From NCBI GenBank assembly GCA_050015675.1, contig JBEKAY010000011.1, positions 1-64,000 of the forward strand: a stretch of 64,000 nucleotides of DNA. The letters are read 5' to 3'. The first letter of the stretch is position 1; each line of letters begins with the position of its first letter. Source of the stretch: Fen-1298 sp050015675. GTDB lineage: Bacteria; Bacteroidota; Ignavibacteria; UBA10030. The notes under the pieces are model-generated. The model worked only from the letters and a program-made list of their open reading frames with translations, was not told where the DNA came from and did no database searches. The position numbers and the translations under genes are program-made. Of the stretch, positions 27,534 through 35,910 are shown in pieces.

Positions 27534-29420
27534 TCAGAGGAGTGGAGGATAAGCTCCGATGTACCTGATGTCCTTTTTTGTAAGTCCGAGAAGCTTACTG
27601 ACTTCAGCAGGCAGCAAGGATCCAGCCTTAGATCCCGGAAATGTTTGTAATAACTGGTAATTACCCAGTTCGCGACTTTTAAATAAAGGTATATCATCAG
27701 CAAAATACTGACTATGGATCGAAAATTCCGGATACAATTTCTGCAAATCCTCCAGCGACTCAAATACCATCTGACAATCATTGTTCATCGCAGGACTCCA
27801 CAAAATCAATGGCTTGGGGTCTTTGTCTGAGTGTCGCACATACATATTGTAATCGATCTGTTTCAGCTGAGACTTATCAAGTTGTTTACACAAGGAATCC
27901 GGTTGCCAAACAAATAGAAGAGGTCTGTGATAATTCTTGTCTCCCGTGAGTAGATTATTCACAAAAACATGTCCATCTCGCTTGTCAACATCCGGACCGG
28001 TGCTGGAATGCCAGCCAAATAAACCGTCATTGGCCGGAGTTCTTGCATTGCGCCCAATACTCGCACTACTATTGATAAACGTGTTTTGAAATATTTGAAC
28101 ATTCGAACTGTTGAGAACAAAAATTCCCTGGTCACAATTTACAAACACATTTCCGGCACACACCGCTCCTTTTGATATTTCAAAAAAGAATCCGTTATCG
28201 CTTGGCCAGGGCCTGTTGTTGTCGAACTTCCTGTTCACATTGCCTACACCTTCCACCCAATTGTTTAAGAAACGGCCGTCTACATTGCCGACATCGTACC
28301 AGATACCATTTGAATACGGAAGGTCGATAATCAGATTGTCCTGGCAGGTAACACGGTAACTCTGATTAAAAATTTTCACCGTGGCAGGATAATATCCGGT
28401 GATTTTTTCGATGTTGTTACGGGTGAAGATATTTTTTTCCAGAAGAACATCGGACGATGCTATGATATAGATACCCTCCGTACTGGTGTCGCTCACCTTG
28501 CAATGCCGGAGTGTTAAACGATCTCCCCTCAAATAGGCGGCGACACGGGAACAGAACGAGATGGTACAATTTTCCAACGTTGTACCCACAACATCCTTTC
28601 CATGGTTCGATTCAGCCGACACTGTCTCCGGTACTTTCCCTTCAACTTCAAGTGCACGGTAAGCATACTGTGTGAACGTAATTCCCCTGATTACAGGTCC
28701 CTTGCGGTCTGAAGTTTTGCTATGGCATTCCCCAATTATTCTTCTTAACGCAATATCAAATGCTGTGATTTCCACCAATCGTTTTGTCGGATCAGTACCG
28801 ATGTACACCAGTCCAGCATCGTAGTTGATATAATATGAATTCTCATCAACTTCTCCCTCCCGGCCGACTGCCTGCAAGAACTTACCATCCACGAACACCA
28901 TATCATTGTTGAAACGATACAGCGGTGTCTCCTTCCCAAACCTGTCACGCGACCACCAGTTATCAGGTTTGGCAGGAAATAAACGTGACCACGAGGTCTT
29001 CCATAATCCGTTTCCTATGTTCTTCCATTCTGTTGCAACAAAAGTTCCCTTTAAAATAGGTTGTTCGTCAACGTAGGGTTGTATAGTGATTCCCTGGTTT
29101 AATATCAGGTTGCCAGTGCGATAGGTACCTCCACGCATCACGATAGCATCACCGGTTTTTACCCGTTCAATAGCTGTTTCTATAGTAGTGGGATGCGTAA
29201 GCGTTTCACCTGATTCTTCGGCTTTTCCATCGGGTGATACATAAAAAATTTTACCCGGTCCTTTGGGTAGATCATAGGTTTGCCGAATCGGGCCATACGG
29301 CCCGCCAGAGGGTTGCGCTATTGCAATCAATGAATAAAAGATAATGCATAAATAGATGATGGCAACACGAAAGAGATTTCGCAAACTATATGCGGATTGT
29401 TCTATGTAATGTGAGTTCAT
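27534..29420 (-). CDS. Secreted right-handed parallel beta-helix protein
   Basis: 628 residues. An N-terminal hydrophobic segment ends IAIAQ (signal peptide to about residue 36). A Pbl/DUF1565-like opening (FYVSPDGKAEESGETLTHPTTIETAIERVKTGDAIVMRGGTY, residues ~59-100) marks the start of a parallel beta-helix, with rungs such as NCTISFCSRVAAYLRGDRLTLRHCKVSDTSTEGIYI and NVQIFQNTFINSSASI. The fold is typical of polysaccharide lyases and related glycan-active enzymes, but no catalytic signature can be named by eye. No type IX sorting domain is present. It converges with the SSS gene 67 bp away. AAAGGAC precedes the ATG. Confidence 0.75.
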   Translation of the reverse strand: MNSHYIEQSAYSLRNLFRVAIIYLCIIFYSLIAIAQPSGGPYGPIRQTYDLPKGPGKIFYVSPDGKAEESGETLTHPTTIETAIERVKTGDAIVMRGGTYRTGNLILNQGITIQPYVDEQPILKGTFVATEWKNIGNGLWKTSWSRLFPAKPDNWWSRDRFGKETPLYRFNNDMVFVDGKFLQAVGREGEVDENSYYINYDAGLVYIGTDPTKRLVEITAFDIALRRIIGECHSKTSDRKGPVIRGITFTQYAYRALEVEGKVPETVSAESNHGKDVVGTTLENCTISFCSRVAAYLRGDRLTLRHCKVSDTSTEGIYIIASSDVLLEKNIFTRNNIEKITGYYPATVKIFNQSYRVTCQDNLIIDLPYSNGIWYDVGNVDGRFLNNWVEGVGNVNRKFDNNRPWPSDNGFFFEISKGAVCAGNVFVNCDQGIFVLNSSNVQIFQNTFINSSASIGRNARTPANDGLFGWHSSTGPDVDKRDGHVFVNNLLTGDKNYHRPLLFVWQPDSLCKQLDKSQLKQIDYNMYVRHSDKDPKPLILWSPAMNNDCQMVFESLEDLQKLYPEFSIHSQYFADDIPLFKSRELGNYQLLQTFPGSKAGSLLPAEVSKLLGLTKKDIRYIGAYPPLL

Positions 29421-29585
29421 GTTATTGTCCTTTAAAGAAATAAAATAACGTTTTTTCTGTCAATGATATCTCCAGCGGCAATATGCAGCTCTCAAATCAT
29501 TTATCTTTATACTAAATAATAATTAAAGAAAAATCCAATTGAGCTCAGATATCCCAACTCTTGAATAATTTATATTGTCTATGAG

Positions 29586-32129
29586 TCATAGCTTCGTTGT
29601 TACAACTGCTACTGCCTTCGCTGTTATAACTTTATTACTTGATCGATCAGTCGCTTCAAGAAATATTACATACACGCCGATCCGTACACGCCTTTTATCA
29701 TCTCCATTGCCATCCCACACAATTTCGCCTTGCGTACCTGCAAGCTCACCATTCGCCAACATCCGAACAAGCCTTCCTTTGATATCGTAGATTCTTAAGT
29801 TCAATGTTGATGTCATCGCTGGGAGATTATATCGAATGATGCAGAAATCTTCAAAGCCATCACCATCCGGCGAGAATGGATTGGGTGAGATGGAAATCAT
29901 CGAGTTGCTTTTTATGCTTGTCGTAACGATACTGTTCGCTTTTCCCGGCGTGCCTCCAAGAATATTTGTGCATGTGCTCCAATTGCGTGGATCGTTCGAG
30001 TCGATATTTGGATTTATACGCTCGAGCGAACGTCCCTTTGTGTCAACAACATCTGGATGATGCCAGCGTGGTAAGTATGCGACACTGTCAATTGTTTGAC
30101 CGGTAATATCTTTCAATACTACAACATCTCCATCATTGTTGAAACCAAATCCACTTGAACGATTAAGAACACGAATATGGATAATCGAAATTGACTGTAA
30201 TAGACTCGGAAATAATTGGAATATGGTAGAATCAGCCGCTACAACCGCATACCCGCCGGGCTCGACTACGAACGGCTCGTTCGATATCTCAAATGAATTT
30301 ATATTGTTTAAAGTAGGCTTGTCATTGAAATTCCAATGTGCAAGATCGATCGATTGACCGCTCCGATTGTAAAGTTCAAACCATTCATTCTGGCCATACA
30401 ATGGATCATACATAATTTCATTGATTACGAGTGAACGCGATTTGTAGCTGATTTTCATAGAAATCGAAGACCGATTATTTCGCAAATTCTCATCGCGCCA
30501 ACAATCAGCAATAACAACGAAATTGGTGACACCGGAAACAAGTTGAGGAAATGATTCAGAGAGAAGAATTGAATCGCTCGCACCTAATGATTGCGCAGAT
30601 AATATAGTGTGCACAAGTTCTGACGGTTCTGGAACTGCATTGTTATTTCTGTCAGAATAAAAACTAACGAGAACGCTATCCACGGTTCGTCTGCCAATGT
30701 TACGAATGCTGACATTTACTACCGGAACAGCTCTTCCACCAATTAAGGTTTGTATTTGCGTCAGATTGCTGATCGCCAAATCGTAATCTAACCGAACAAT
30801 ACTATTTTTCCTTCCCGGCGTACTGCCAAGCGAATCTTGCGATGTTCCCCAGTTTTTCATTGAAGTGCTTGGCATTTCTACATCAATACGTTCCAATGAT
30901 TTTCCATTCTGCCCGCCCCAAGATGGCGAATACATTACACTATCAATTGTGTTCAATCTCGCGTCATAAATAACAACAGCATCGGGCGTAGAATTATTTA
31001 GCGCAGAAAAGTTTGCTATGACAACTGAAACTCCGGCATGATATGAGGTAAAGGCCATATCCTTCGCAATCACTAAATACGAACTAGGCGGAATGAGCAC
31101 ATCTGTTTGTATGATGATTGATTTCGTAGAAATGTTGCTGTCGGATATTCTCCAATTCTTTAAATTGATTGTATCAGATGAAGCGTTATTTAATTCCACC
31201 CATTCCGGCTCGTCGCCTACTGGGTAGTACATAATCTCATTTACTAGCACATCGCCTTTCGTGTTTCCGACATTCACTAGTATGTGTGCGGTGTCGTTTG
31301 TATGATTTTCATCCGAAGAACAATCAATTACTGCGATAATGCTATGTTCGCCCGCCTTCATCGGAGCATGCATGGCAATGCATGTTAATGAATCGCCGAC
31401 GTCGATAGAAAGTCCATTGAGAATAGAGAACTGCTTGCTAGGCCCATAAATACCATTAGAGTCATCATCACAGAAGAACCGAATCGAGAAGTTCGAAGAA
31501 ATGAATGATCCATAATTTTTTACTACAGTTGAAAACATTATCGAATCTTTCCGCGTTGCGTTAACAGGCGCAATAGTGATCTTGGAAAATCCGACATCAA
31601 ATCCAGTCGCAATTGTAAGCGTCACATCATCGATTCGGAGAACACCGGTTGTGTTCGTATTATCGCCAAGCAACTGCCAGCGGATTCGGACGTTCGTTTG
31701 TTGCTGTAATCCGGTTCCATTTAAAGATACAATCCGTTGGACATAATTTGTTGTCTTGGAGATCGTATCGAATCGAGCCAACAAAATATTGAAGTTTGAT
31801 CCATCTATTGATGCGCGGATTTCTAATCGATAACCGACAGCTGTATTTGAGCGACGCTCATAATACTTTAGCTTATCCGGAATTTTGCTGGTGAAATTGA
31901 TTACTTGTGAAGTGAGTTGCTTAATCGTCGTGTTGCCGGTTGCGGAGACACAGTTAGGAGAAGATTGCGCCGTGGATGCGCTTATGGAAAAACCAGCAGC
32001 ATTCCATCCAGCCGGAAAACTCGGAGCTAGAACACCATCAAAATTTTCCGAATAAGGGAAAGTGGTAATTTGTGCAAAGGTAGATGTTGTCTGAATGAAT
32101 ATCAGAAACAAAAGTGTTCGCAATTGCAT
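29586..32129 (-). CDS. Secreted lamin-tail-domain protein with FlgD-like C-terminus
   Basis: 847 residues, signal peptide (ends TFAQ). An N-terminal discoidin/MAM-like region (FPYSENFDGVLAPSFPAGW) is followed by two lamin-tail domains (about 288-410 and 565-690, each opening VNEIMY and containing EWVELNN or EWFELYN). CARDB-like segments lie before each (FSTVVKNYGSF; NVSIRNIGRRTVDSVLVSFYSD). The C-terminus (745-847) is a FlgD-Ig-like domain, ISPNPFSPDGDGFEDF ... IYDIKGRLVR, often found on exported proteins of this phylum. Function unknown; surface or secreted location inferred. GGGAGGG lies upstream of the ATG. Confidence 0.8.
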   Translation of the reverse strand: MQLRTLLFLIFIQTTSTFAQITTFPYSENFDGVLAPSFPAGWNAAGFSISASTAQSSPNCVSATGNTTIKQLTSQVINFTSKIPDKLKYYERRSNTAVGYRLEIRASIDGSNFNILLARFDTISKTTNYVQRIVSLNGTGLQQQTNVRIRWQLLGDNTNTTGVLRIDDVTLTIATGFDVGFSKITIAPVNATRKDSIMFSTVVKNYGSFISSNFSIRFFCDDDSNGIYGPSKQFSILNGLSIDVGDSLTCIAMHAPMKAGEHSIIAVIDCSSDENHTNDTAHILVNVGNTKGDVLVNEIMYYPVGDEPEWVELNNASSDTINLKNWRISDSNISTKSIIIQTDVLIPPSSYLVIAKDMAFTSYHAGVSVVIANFSALNNSTPDAVVIYDARLNTIDSVMYSPSWGGQNGKSLERIDVEMPSTSMKNWGTSQDSLGSTPGRKNSIVRLDYDLAISNLTQIQTLIGGRAVPVVNVSIRNIGRRTVDSVLVSFYSDRNNNAVPEPSELVHTILSAQSLGASDSILLSESFPQLVSGVTNFVVIADCWRDENLRNNRSSISMKISYKSRSLVINEIMYDPLYGQNEWFELYNRSGQSIDLAHWNFNDKPTLNNINSFEISNEPFVVEPGGYAVVAADSTIFQLFPSLLQSISIIHIRVLNRSSGFGFNNDGDVVVLKDITGQTIDSVAYLPRWHHPDVVDTKGRSLERINPNIDSNDPRNWSTCTNILGGTPGKANSIVTTSIKSNSMISISPNPFSPDGDGFEDFCIIRYNLPAMTSTLNLRIYDIKGRLVRMLANGELAGTQGEIVWDGNGDDKRRVRIGVYVIFLEATDRSSNKVITAKAVAVVTTKL

Positions 32130-32294
32130 GGAAAGAACCCTCCCATTGGTAATGAAGAACTCGGCATTGTCTCAAGAAATTGCTGATGTACAATAAGAAC
32201 ATTTCTATTCCGGCGCAACTGCATTTTCGAGATTTCAATTTTTGCTACTGCTTTTATGATGCCTTATTTCTATCTTATCAAATAAGTTACCTTT

Positions 32295-32318
32295 TTGGAC
32301 AGAATAATATTCGTCCAA
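32295..32318. promoter_or_regulatory. Palindrome upstream of pepT, candidate operator
   Basis: TTGGAC (32295-32300) and GTCCAA (32313-32318) are inverted around AGAATAATATTC, which is itself nearly palindromic. The site lies 30 bp before the pepT ATG and spans the likely promoter/leader. No regulator gene is adjacent. Operator function is inferred from symmetry and place only. Confidence 0.4.
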
Positions 32319-32348
32319 TTTACATACTTATTGTGAGAGGAGTACGTT

Positions 32349-33584
32349 ATGGCTGAAACCGTTCTTGATAAATTTCTACGCTATGTTGTAATCGACACAC
32401 AGTCAAAGGAAGATTCTGAATTCTATCCCAGTACCGCGAAGCAGTTCGACCTGTTAAATCTGCTCATGAAAGAGTTAAAGGATCTTGGTGTTCCGAAAGT
32501 CAGCATAGACGAGTATGGATACGTGATGGCAACAATTCCAGCAAATGTTCAAAAGAATGTACCCGCTATCGGATTTATCGCGCATGTGGATACATCGCCG
32601 GAAGTGAGCGGTGCAAATGTGAAGCCGCAAATCATCACAAATTATAAAGGTGGTGATATAGTTTTGTCTGGCGATCCAACTGCTATCATCCGCGAATCAG
32701 AAAATCCCACACTTAAAACAGCACTTGGTAAAATGATTGTCACCAGCGACGGCACAACACTCCTTGGCGCCGATGATAAAGCCGGTCTTGCTATTATTAT
32801 GACAGCTATTCAATCATTAATCGATAATCCAAAAATTATGCATGGCGAAATTAAAATTGGTTTTACACCAGACGAAGAAGTCGGTGCAGGGACAAAATTT
32901 TTCAACATCAAAAAGTTCGGCGCTCAATATGCTTACACGATAGACGGTGACACACCCGGTGAATTGAACAAGGAAACTTTTAGCGCAAATTCCTGTCTTA
33001 TCACTGTTCATGGCCGAGACATTCATCCCGGCAGTGCAAAAGATATTATGATTAATTCTGTCCGCGTCATCTCCGATATCATTGTACGGCTGCCAAAGAA
33101 TACAGCGCCGGAGACGACAGAGGGATACGAGCCATATATTCATCCGTATGTGCTCGAAGGTGGTGTCGGCAAATCAACCGTAAAAATTCTTTTTCGCGAT
33201 TTCAATACGTCTGGATTGGATACTCTAAAGAAGATTGTAGAAAAAGTCGTTGCTGAAGTTCAACAAATGTATCCAAAAGCAAAGATAGAATTACAGATTA
33301 CAGAACAGTACCGCAATATGCGCGAAGGGCTCGAAAAAGATGCACGCGTGATCGATTACTTGTTCGAGGCAACGAAGCGTTCCGGTTTGCAACCCGAATG
33401 GACACCAATCCGCGGAGGCACAGATGGTTCACGCTTGACAGAGAACGGTTTGCCAACGCCAAATATTTTTACCGGTGGAGCAAACTACCACAGTCGCACA
33501 GAATGGGTGAGCGTTTGGGGCATGGAAAAATCTGTAGAGACCGTATTGAATTTAGTGCAGATTTGGGTAGAACGTTCCAAGTAA
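32349..33584 (+). CDS. pepT: Peptidase T (tripeptide aminopeptidase)
   Basis: 411 residues, M20B di-zinc aminopeptidase releasing the N-terminal residue of tripeptides in the cytoplasm. Zinc and catalytic motifs are intact: AHVDTSPE (H79, D81), GADDKAGLA (bridging D142), TPDEEVG (E176/E177), TIDGD (D199) and GGTDGSRLT with a late NYHSRTEW histidine. GAGAGGAG precedes the ATG. An OPT peptide transporter starts 60 bp downstream, an arrangement that fits uptake and hydrolysis of short peptides. Confidence 0.96.
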   Translation: MAETVLDKFLRYVVIDTQSKEDSEFYPSTAKQFDLLNLLMKELKDLGVPKVSIDEYGYVMATIPANVQKNVPAIGFIAHVDTSPEVSGANVKPQIITNYKGGDIVLSGDPTAIIRESENPTLKTALGKMIVTSDGTTLLGADDKAGLAIIMTAIQSLIDNPKIMHGEIKIGFTPDEEVGAGTKFFNIKKFGAQYAYTIDGDTPGELNKETFSANSCLITVHGRDIHPGSAKDIMINSVRVISDIIVRLPKNTAPETTEGYEPYIHPYVLEGGVGKSTVKILFRDFNTSGLDTLKKIVEKVVAEVQQMYPKAKIELQITEQYRNMREGLEKDARVIDYLFEATKRSGLQPEWTPIRGGTDGSRLTENGLPTPNIFTGGANYHSRTEWVSVWGMEKSVETVLNLVQIWVERSK

Positions 33585-33644
33585 AAAGTATAGAGAGCCA
33601 AAAGCGAAAGGCTTACAGCCAAGAGCTAATAATAAGGAGCTACT

Positions 33645-35651
33645 ATGGATCAACAGGTATCCACAACAAGCAGCATTCCGGAAAATGCATACAAAGAATT
33701 AAAGCAGGGTGAAGAGTACCGGCCGATAATGGTGCCCGAACAATCATATCCCGAAGTTACATTGTGGTCGGTAACGTGGGGATTGGTAATGTCAGTCCTC
33801 TTTTCCGCAGCCGCAGCTTATTCCGGACTGAAAATCGGACAGGTATTTGAAGCGGCAATCCCAATTGCGATTCTTGCTGTTGGTATAACCGGTGTTGCAA
33901 AAAAAAATAACGGCCTCGGTCAGAATGTGATCATCCAGTCCATTGGAGCGGCATCTGGTGTCATTGTAGCTGGGGCTATCTTTACGATTCCTGCACTTTA
34001 TATTCTTGCTCTTCCGGCAAGCTACTTTCAGATGTTTATGGCATCGGCTCTCGGCGGATTTCTTGGTATTCTCTTTCTTATTCCTTTCCGAAAATATTTT
34101 GTAAAAGACATGCACGGCACGCTTCCTTTTCCTGAAGCAACAGCAACGACAGAAATTCTCGTTGCCGGCGAACAAGGAGGCAAGCAGGCAATGGTGCTTG
34201 TCGTCAGCGGTATTATCGGCGGAATATTTGATTTTGTCTTCAGCGCATTCGGAGCATGGTCGGAAATCATCACATCAAGGATGTTCGGCTGGGGACAGGT
34301 AATTTCTGATAAATTCAAGATGGTATTTAAGGTAGATGTCTCGGCAATGGTCTTCGGACTCGGATATATTATCGGATTGAAATATGCTGCAATCATCGCA
34401 GCGGGTTCGTTCCTATCATGGTTCGTTCTGGTACCGTTAGTATATGAAATCGGACAGCATCTTGTTGTTCCGCTCGGGACGACAGCTACAAAACTTATCG
34501 CACAAATGAGCCCAGAAGAAATCTTCCGTACGTACGTTCGGCAGATTGGCATCGGCGGCATTGCAATGGCAGGCATCATCGGCATTATTCGTTCCTCAAA
34601 AATAATTGCCGGCGCATTTTCACTTGCCTACAAAGAAATCGTGCATCACACTTCTGAAGATGAAGAGAAAACTATCCGCACACAAACCGATATTCGCATG
34701 CTTTGGGTCGTCCTATTGATTCTTCTAACGTCGATTGCACTCTTCGTATTTTTTGTGCTTGGGGTTCTTCCTACTGTCGGACAGGCAATTGCAGCATTGC
34801 TATTAGTAATTATTATTTCTTTTCTTTTTACAACGGTTGCTGCAAATGCTACAGCTATTGTCGGAACAAATCCGGTCTCCGGCATGACTCTGATGACATT
34901 GATTCTTTCTTCTCTCGTGTTGACACAAATTGGTTTGAGCGGCTCATCTGGCATGGTGAGCGCGCTTATTATTGGCGGAGTGGTGTGTACGGCTCTGTCG
35001 GTTGCCGGGGGATTCATTACCGACCTAAAAGTTGGTTACTGGCTTGGCTCTACACCGAAAAAGCAAGAAACATGGAAATTTCTTGGCGTGCTTGTCTCAG
35101 CGGCAACGGTAGGCGGTGTGATTCTTGTGCTCAATCAGGCATATGGATTTACCGGCGACAACGCGATGGTTGCTCCGCAAGCTAACGCAATGGCAGCTGT
35201 CATCAAGCCGTTAATGTCAAACGCTCCAACACCCTGGGTGCTTTACATTGTCGGTGCGGTTATAGCTTTGTTACTCGTGATTTTAAAAGTCCCGCCACTG
35301 GCATTTGCGCTCGGAATGTATATTCCGCAGGAATTGAACACGCCGCTGCTGTTTGGAGGATTCATTGCGTGGTTCGTTTCGACACGAACAAAGAATGAAA
35401 AGTTGAACAACGCCCGGTTACAACGGGGCACACTGATCGCATCTGGTTTCATTGCCGGCGGCGCGCTGCTTGGTGTCTTCAATGCATTTTTAAAATTCAT
35501 TGACCAACAGTGGTCGTTTGGGTATGCAGGTTGGAATAACGAGCAGTGGGCAGGATCAACAAACGGCGAGATAGCTGGTTTAGTGATGTTTGCATTGCTG
35601 TTCGCTTATGCATTTTGGGATTCGATGCGAGGAAAAGATACTGAGTCGTAA
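33645..35651 (+). CDS. OPT-family oligopeptide transporter
   Basis: 668 residues with about 14-16 membrane helices. The start PEVTLWSVTWGLVMSVLFSAAAAYSGLKIGQVFEAAIPIAI is characteristic of the bacterial OPT (oligopeptide/YSL) family, as are LPFPEATATTEILVAGEQGG, AIVGTNPVSGMT and PQANAMAAVIKPLM. It imports oligopeptides, possibly metal-bound. It lies 60 bp after pepT with AAGGAG before the ATG. The pair probably forms one operon. Confidence 0.9.
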   Translation: MDQQVSTTSSIPENAYKELKQGEEYRPIMVPEQSYPEVTLWSVTWGLVMSVLFSAAAAYSGLKIGQVFEAAIPIAILAVGITGVAKKNNGLGQNVIIQSIGAASGVIVAGAIFTIPALYILALPASYFQMFMASALGGFLGILFLIPFRKYFVKDMHGTLPFPEATATTEILVAGEQGGKQAMVLVVSGIIGGIFDFVFSAFGAWSEIITSRMFGWGQVISDKFKMVFKVDVSAMVFGLGYIIGLKYAAIIAAGSFLSWFVLVPLVYEIGQHLVVPLGTTATKLIAQMSPEEIFRTYVRQIGIGGIAMAGIIGIIRSSKIIAGAFSLAYKEIVHHTSEDEEKTIRTQTDIRMLWVVLLILLTSIALFVFFVLGVLPTVGQAIAALLLVIIISFLFTTVAANATAIVGTNPVSGMTLMTLILSSLVLTQIGLSGSSGMVSALIIGGVVCTALSVAGGFITDLKVGYWLGSTPKKQETWKFLGVLVSAATVGGVILVLNQAYGFTGDNAMVAPQANAMAAVIKPLMSNAPTPWVLYIVGAVIALLLVILKVPPLAFALGMYIPQELNTPLLFGGFIAWFVSTRTKNEKLNNARLQRGTLIASGFIAGGALLGVFNAFLKFIDQQWSFGYAGWNNEQWAGSTNGEIAGLVMFALLFAYAFWDSMRGKDTES

Positions 35652-35738
35652 TAATTAAACCTAGTAATAAAGAGATCTTCGAATGTACCTATAAGATATT
35701 TATTCGGCATCTTTTGTTCGAGGAGTTTAGGCAATCAG

Positions 35739-35810
35739 TGTAGAGTCCAGTCACCGACTGGACATTGTCTATTGCCTTCACATTGTCCGATCAGGGGATC
35801 GGACTCTACA
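35739..35810. repeat. Inverted-repeat element with two hairpins
   Basis: TGTAGAGTCC (35739-35748) and GGACTCTACA (35801-35810) are perfect inverted ends. Inside are two further stem-loops, GTCCAGTCACCGACTGGAC (35745-35763) and GTCCGATCAGGGGATCGGAC (35785-35804). This 72-bp symmetric structure lies between converging genes and looks like a small dispersed repeat rather than a simple terminator. Confidence 0.65.
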
Positions 35811-35820
35811 TTTTCGTACA

Positions 35821-35856
35821 TAAAAAAGGCGATCTCAACTTTCGTCGGGATCGCCC
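35821..35856 (-). terminator. Intrinsic terminator of the cohesin-like gene
   Basis: Read on the minus strand, GGCGATC pairs with GATCGCC across a 14-base loop and is followed by TTTTTTA. It lies 55 bp past the stop of the minus-strand gene. A second stem (TCCCGA ... TCGGGA, 35878-35897) lies between the stop and this terminator. Confidence 0.8.
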
Positions 35857-35910
35857 ATTTTACAATCATTCCTAAGTTCCCGATAAAAACCTCGGGACAG
35901 GCATGAAGAT

